A stretch of DNA of 64,000 bases from Roseateles amylovorans (GTDB taxonomy: Bacteria > Pseudomonadota > Gammaproteobacteria > Burkholderiales > Burkholderiaceae_C): NCBI RefSeq assembly GCF_025398155.2, contig NZ_CP104562.2, forward strand, positions 4,464,001 through 4,528,000, in the 5' to 3' direction. Below are positions 61,495 to 64,000 of the stretch, piece by piece (the stretch's first letter is position 1; each line of letters begins with the position of its first letter). A model generated the notes under the pieces. The model was not told the origin of the DNA, made no database searches, and saw only the letters and a list, made by a program, of their open reading frames with translations. Made by a program: the position numbers and the translations under genes.

Positions 61495-62055
61495 TCAGAC
61501 GGCCATGATCTCGGCTTCCTTTGCCGAGACCAGTTTGTCGATGTCGGAGACCACGCGGTCGGTCAGCTTCTGGACTTCGTCCTGGCTGCGGCGCTCGTCG
61601 TCTTCGGTGATCTGCTTGTCCTTGGCGAGCTTCTTGGCCTGCTCGTTGGCGTCACGGCGCAGGTTGCGCACGGCGACCTTGGCATCCTCGGCGGTGTTCT
61701 TCACCACCTTGATCAGATCGCGGCGACGCTCTTCCGACAGCGGCGGCATCGGCACGCGGATCAGGTCGCCTTGCGACGCGGGGTTCAGGCCCAGATCAGA
61801 TTCGCGGATGGCCTTCTCGATCTTCGCGCCCATGCCCTTTTCCCAGGGCTGCACGCTCAGGGTGCGGGCATCGAGCAGGCTGACGTTGGCAACCTGGGAG
61901 ATCGGCACCGGCGAGCCGTAGTAATCGACCTGCACCTGGTCCAGGATGCCGGGGTGGGCACGGCCGGTGCGGATCTTCTGCAGTTCGGACTTGAACGCCT
62001 CGATGGACTTGGCCATCTTGGTTTCAGCGTTCTTCTTGATGTCGGCAGTGGTCAT
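61495..62055 (-). CDS. frr: Ribosome recycling factor
   Basis: The protein has 186 residues. Typical blocks are LQKIRTGRAHPGILDQVQVDYYG, GSPVPISQVANVSLLDARTL, and RVPMPPLSEERRRDLIKVVK. A tRNA-shaped three-helix bundle, it splits post-termination ribosomes with EF-G. A GAGGAAAAG ribosome site precedes the ATG. It is placed after pyrH as in most bacteria. Confidence 0.99.
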   Translation of the reverse strand: MTTADIKKNAETKMAKSIEAFKSELQKIRTGRAHPGILDQVQVDYYGSPVPISQVANVSLLDARTLSVQPWEKGMGAKIEKAIRESDLGLNPASQGDLIRVPMPPLSEERRRDLIKVVKNTAEDAKVAVRNLRRDANEQAKKLAKDKQITEDDERRSQDEVQKLTDRVVSDIDKLVSAKEAEIMAV

Positions 62056-62132
62056 GTTCTTTTCCTCGATCAGGGGACGGCACGCTCACGGGCACTGCGA
62101 TGCCCGTGACAGTCTCTAACGCGCCAGTCCGG

Positions 62133-62843
62133 TCAGACGTGCACCAAGGTGCCTTCGTCTTCACCCATCACCACGCGCTTGAGCGCGCCGGCCTTGAAGA
62201 TCGAGAACACCTTGATCGGCAGTTTCTGGTCGCGGCACAGCGCGAAGGCGGTGGCGTCCAGGACTTGCAGGTTCTTGCTGATGGCTTCGTCGAAGCTGAT
62301 CCGCGAGTAACGCGTGGCGTTGGGATCCTTCTTCGGATCGGCGCTGTACACGCCGTCCACCTTGGTGGCCTTCAGCACGATTTCCGCACCGATCTCGGCG
62401 CCGCGCAGCGCAGCGGCGGTATCGGTGGTGAAGAAGGGGTTGCCGGTTCCGGCAGCGAAGACAACGACCTTGCCCTCTTCGAGGTACTGCAAGGCCTTGG
62501 GGCGCACGTAGGGCTCGACCACCTGCTCGATCGCGATGGCGGACATCACGCGGGCGGTCATGCCTTCCTGGCGCATGGTGTCGGCCAGGGCCAGCGAGTT
62601 CATCACCGTGGCCAGCATGCCCATGTAGTCCGCTGTCGCGCGGTCCATGCCCACCGAACCGCCCGCCACGCCGCGGAAGATGTTGCCGCCACCGATCACG
62701 ACGGCGACTTCCACGCCGAGACGCGTGACTTCCTGGATCTCCTGGACCATGCGAACGATGGTCGCGCGGTTGATACCGTAGGCATCATCGCCCATCAGGG
62801 CTTCGCCAGAGAGCTTGAGCAGGATGCGTTTGTGCGCGGGCAT
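62133..62843 (-). CDS. pyrH: UMP kinase
   Basis: The protein has 236 residues, an amino-acid-kinase-fold UMP kinase. ILLKLSGEALMG, VAVVIGGGNIFRGVAG, the VVFAAGTGNPFFTTDTAAAL segment and the ATP-binding KVDGVYSADPKKDP are present. It phosphorylates UMP to UDP; bacterial enzymes are hexamers controlled by GTP and UTP. GAGG lies before the ATG. A hairpin separates it from tsf. Confidence 0.99.
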   Translation of the reverse strand: MPAHKRILLKLSGEALMGDDAYGINRATIVRMVQEIQEVTRLGVEVAVVIGGGNIFRGVAGGSVGMDRATADYMGMLATVMNSLALADTMRQEGMTARVMSAIAIEQVVEPYVRPKALQYLEEGKVVVFAAGTGNPFFTTDTAAALRGAEIGAEIVLKATKVDGVYSADPKKDPNATRYSRISFDEAISKNLQVLDATAFALCRDQKLPIKVFSIFKAGALKRVVMGEDEGTLVHV

Positions 62844-62926
62844 TGTTACCTCTTCATTACAGCGATGGGATGCGCCTGCACGAGCCCTTGTGGGCAGCGC
62901 TCAGGGGCAGGCGCAGGCACAAGTGT

Positions 62927-62949
62927 AAAGGGCGCCAGAGGCGCCCTTT
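62927..62949 (-). terminator. Hairpin between tsf and pyrH
   Basis: A 10-bp perfect stem (AAAGGGCGCC with GGCGCCCTTT) closes a 3-base loop, 14 bp past the tsf stop. The T tail on the minus strand is short, so it is likely an attenuator rather than a full stop. Confidence 0.7.
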
Positions 62950-62962
62950 TGAGTCAGGGAGC

Positions 62963-63862
62963 TTATTGCCCCTTGCTGGCGGCGGCCACTTGCGCAGCCA
63001 CTTCCGCTGCGAAGTCGTCCACCTTCTTCTCGATGCCTTCGCCGACCACGTACAGGGTGAAGGACTTCACCGTGGTGGCCTTGTCCTTCAGCATCTGGGC
63101 GACGGTCTGCTTGCCGTCGGCGGCCTTCACGAAGACCTGGTCCAGCAGCGAGACTTCCTTCAGGAACTTCTGCACCGAGCCGTCGACCATCTTGGCGACG
63201 ATTTCGGCCGGCTTGCCGGATTCGGCAGCCTTCTCGGCGGCGATCTTGCGTTCCTTCTCCACCAGCTCGGCCGGCACTTCGGCAGACGACAGCGCCGCCG
63301 GCTTCATGGCGGCCACGTGCATGGCGACGTCCTTGGCGGCGACTTCGTCACCGTCGAACTCGACCAGCACGCCGATGCGGGTGCCGTGCAGGTAGGAGGC
63401 CAGCTTGGCGCCCGAGGCGTAGCGCTTGAAGCGGCGGATCGTCATGTTCTCGCCGATCTTGCCGATCAGGCCCTTGCGAACGTCTTCGACCGTCGGGCCG
63501 AAGCTTTCCTGGGACAGCGGCAGCGCAACCAGCGCGTCGACGTCGGCCGGGTTGTGCTCGGCGATCAGGCCGGCGACGGCGTTGACGAAGGCCAGGAACG
63601 CGTCGTTCTTCGACACGAAGTCGGTTTCGCAGTTCACTTCGACCAGCGCGCCGGCGTTGCCGACCACAGCGGCGGCGACCACGCCTTCAGCGGTGATGCG
63701 CGACGCGGCCTTGCCGGCCTTGTTGCCCAGCTTGACGCGCAGGATCTCTTCCGCGCGAACCATGTCGCCGTCGGCTTCGGTCAGCGCCTTCTTGCACTCC
63801 ATCATCGGCGAGTCCGTGCGGGCGCGCAGCTCGGCAACCATGCTTGCGGTAATTGCAGCCAT
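62963..63862 (-). CDS. tsf: Elongation factor Ts
   Basis: The protein has 299 residues. The N-terminal UBA-like domain (AELRARTDSPMMECKKALTE) contacts EF-Tu with the TDSPMMECKKAL motif. GALVEVNCETDFVSKNDAFL is the core domain signature. It exchanges GDP for GTP on EF-Tu. GGAG precedes the ATG. It lies downstream of rpsB with an intrinsic terminator between. Confidence 0.99.
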   Translation of the reverse strand: MAAITASMVAELRARTDSPMMECKKALTEADGDMVRAEEILRVKLGNKAGKAASRITAEGVVAAAVVGNAGALVEVNCETDFVSKNDAFLAFVNAVAGLIAEHNPADVDALVALPLSQESFGPTVEDVRKGLIGKIGENMTIRRFKRYASGAKLASYLHGTRIGVLVEFDGDEVAAKDVAMHVAAMKPAALSSAEVPAELVEKERKIAAEKAAESGKPAEIVAKMVDGSVQKFLKEVSLLDQVFVKAADGKQTVAQMLKDKATTVKSFTLYVVGEGIEKKVDDFAAEVAAQVAAASKGQ

Positions 63863-63920
63863 TTCAATCTCCGTGGGTCACAGGCCCGCGAACAACGCCG
63901 GGCCTGCTGAAATCTGATTG

Positions 63921-63946
63921 GAAAAAAGGGGCTGAATCAGCCCCCT
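63921..63946 (-). terminator. Rho-independent terminator of rpsB
   Basis: On the minus strand the stem GGGGCTG/CAGCCCC, read in complement, runs into TTTTTTCC, about 30 bp after the rpsB stop and before tsf. It would limit read-through into tsf. Confidence 0.85.
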
Positions 63947-63975
63947 TGTGGAACCCTGACGGGCAGTCAGAAGGC

Positions 63976-64000
63976 TTACGCGCCTTCGTTGACTTCCACG
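63976..64000 (-). CDS. rpsB: 30S ribosomal protein S2, C-terminal end (partial)
   Basis: Only the last seven codons and the TAA stop are in the window, reading VEVNEGA. The identification rests on the position directly upstream of tsf, the universal rpsB-tsf order, and on the acidic tail. The gene continues beyond the window. Confidence 0.75.

Overview
The window is about 64 kb of GC-rich chromosome from a betaproteobacterium, most likely order Burkholderiales (the Roseateles/Mitsuaria/Rubrivivax side). This is inferred from gene content and order: the rpsF-priB-rpsR-rplI-dnaB cluster, the rpsB-tsf-pyrH-frr-uppS-cdsA-dxr-rseP-bamA-skp-lpxD-fabZ-lpxA-lpxB-rnhB cluster, a Bug-type TctC binding protein, a short H-NS of the beta-proteobacterial type, and a divergent ppsA/ppsR pair. 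I see no rRNA, tRNA, insertion sequence, prophage or CRISPR array. Most of the window is core chromosome.

Layout. 1-5 kb: the end of a DUF4287 gene, a secreted CBM2 plus zinc-protease-like protein with a 46-fold Ala-Pro linker (minus), a DsbA-fold isomerase, a small WxxGYW lipoprotein and a 93-bp tandem repeat. 5-13.6 kb (minus): a Ser/Thr kinase-HDOD-GAF protein, its pseudokinase-HDOD partner, and the RNA helicase HrpA. 13.7-23.3 kb (plus): argA, yggX, an H-NS family gene, dnaG, rpoD (with a very good sigma-70 promoter), a nucleotide cyclase fused to FHA, and hemH. 23.5-29.5 kb: a tctCBA tricarboxylate transporter operon (minus) divergent from a TctD/TctE-like two-component system, whose kinase gene overlaps hslR. 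30-34 kb: grpE, dnaK and dnaJ, with sigma-32-like promoters before grpE and dnaK. 34.3-37.9 kb: a receiver-TPR protein and an EptA-like phosphoethanolamine transferase.

37.9-42.5 kb (minus): a PA0069-family radical SAM gene with a LexA-type operator over its start codon, then dnaB, rplI, rpsR, priB and rpsF. 42.8-44.9 kb: a sodium:solute symporter with a long hydrophilic insertion. 44.9-45.5 kb: a non-coding spacer with two approximately 98-bp direct repeats, each forming the same long hairpin. 45.5-49.1 kb: ppsA and its regulator ppsR, divergent. 49.3-64 kb (minus): one long envelope/translation block from rpsB (partial) to a SpoU methyltransferase, covering translation factors, UMP kinase, undecaprenyl and phospholipid precursors, MEP isoprenoid synthesis, the RseP protease, outer-membrane assembly (BamA, Skp) and lipid A synthesis.

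The less ordinary parts are the paired kinase/pseudokinase-HDOD genes, the cyclase-FHA gene next to hemH, the LexA-like operator on the radical SAM gene, a consensus DnaA box inside the dnaK promoter, and many short tandem repeats (periods 6-15 bp, mostly multiples of three) in intergenic spacers. One of these supplies the hemH stop codon. I found no clear multi-gene system that I would call previously undescribed. The kinase/pseudokinase pair is the best candidate.
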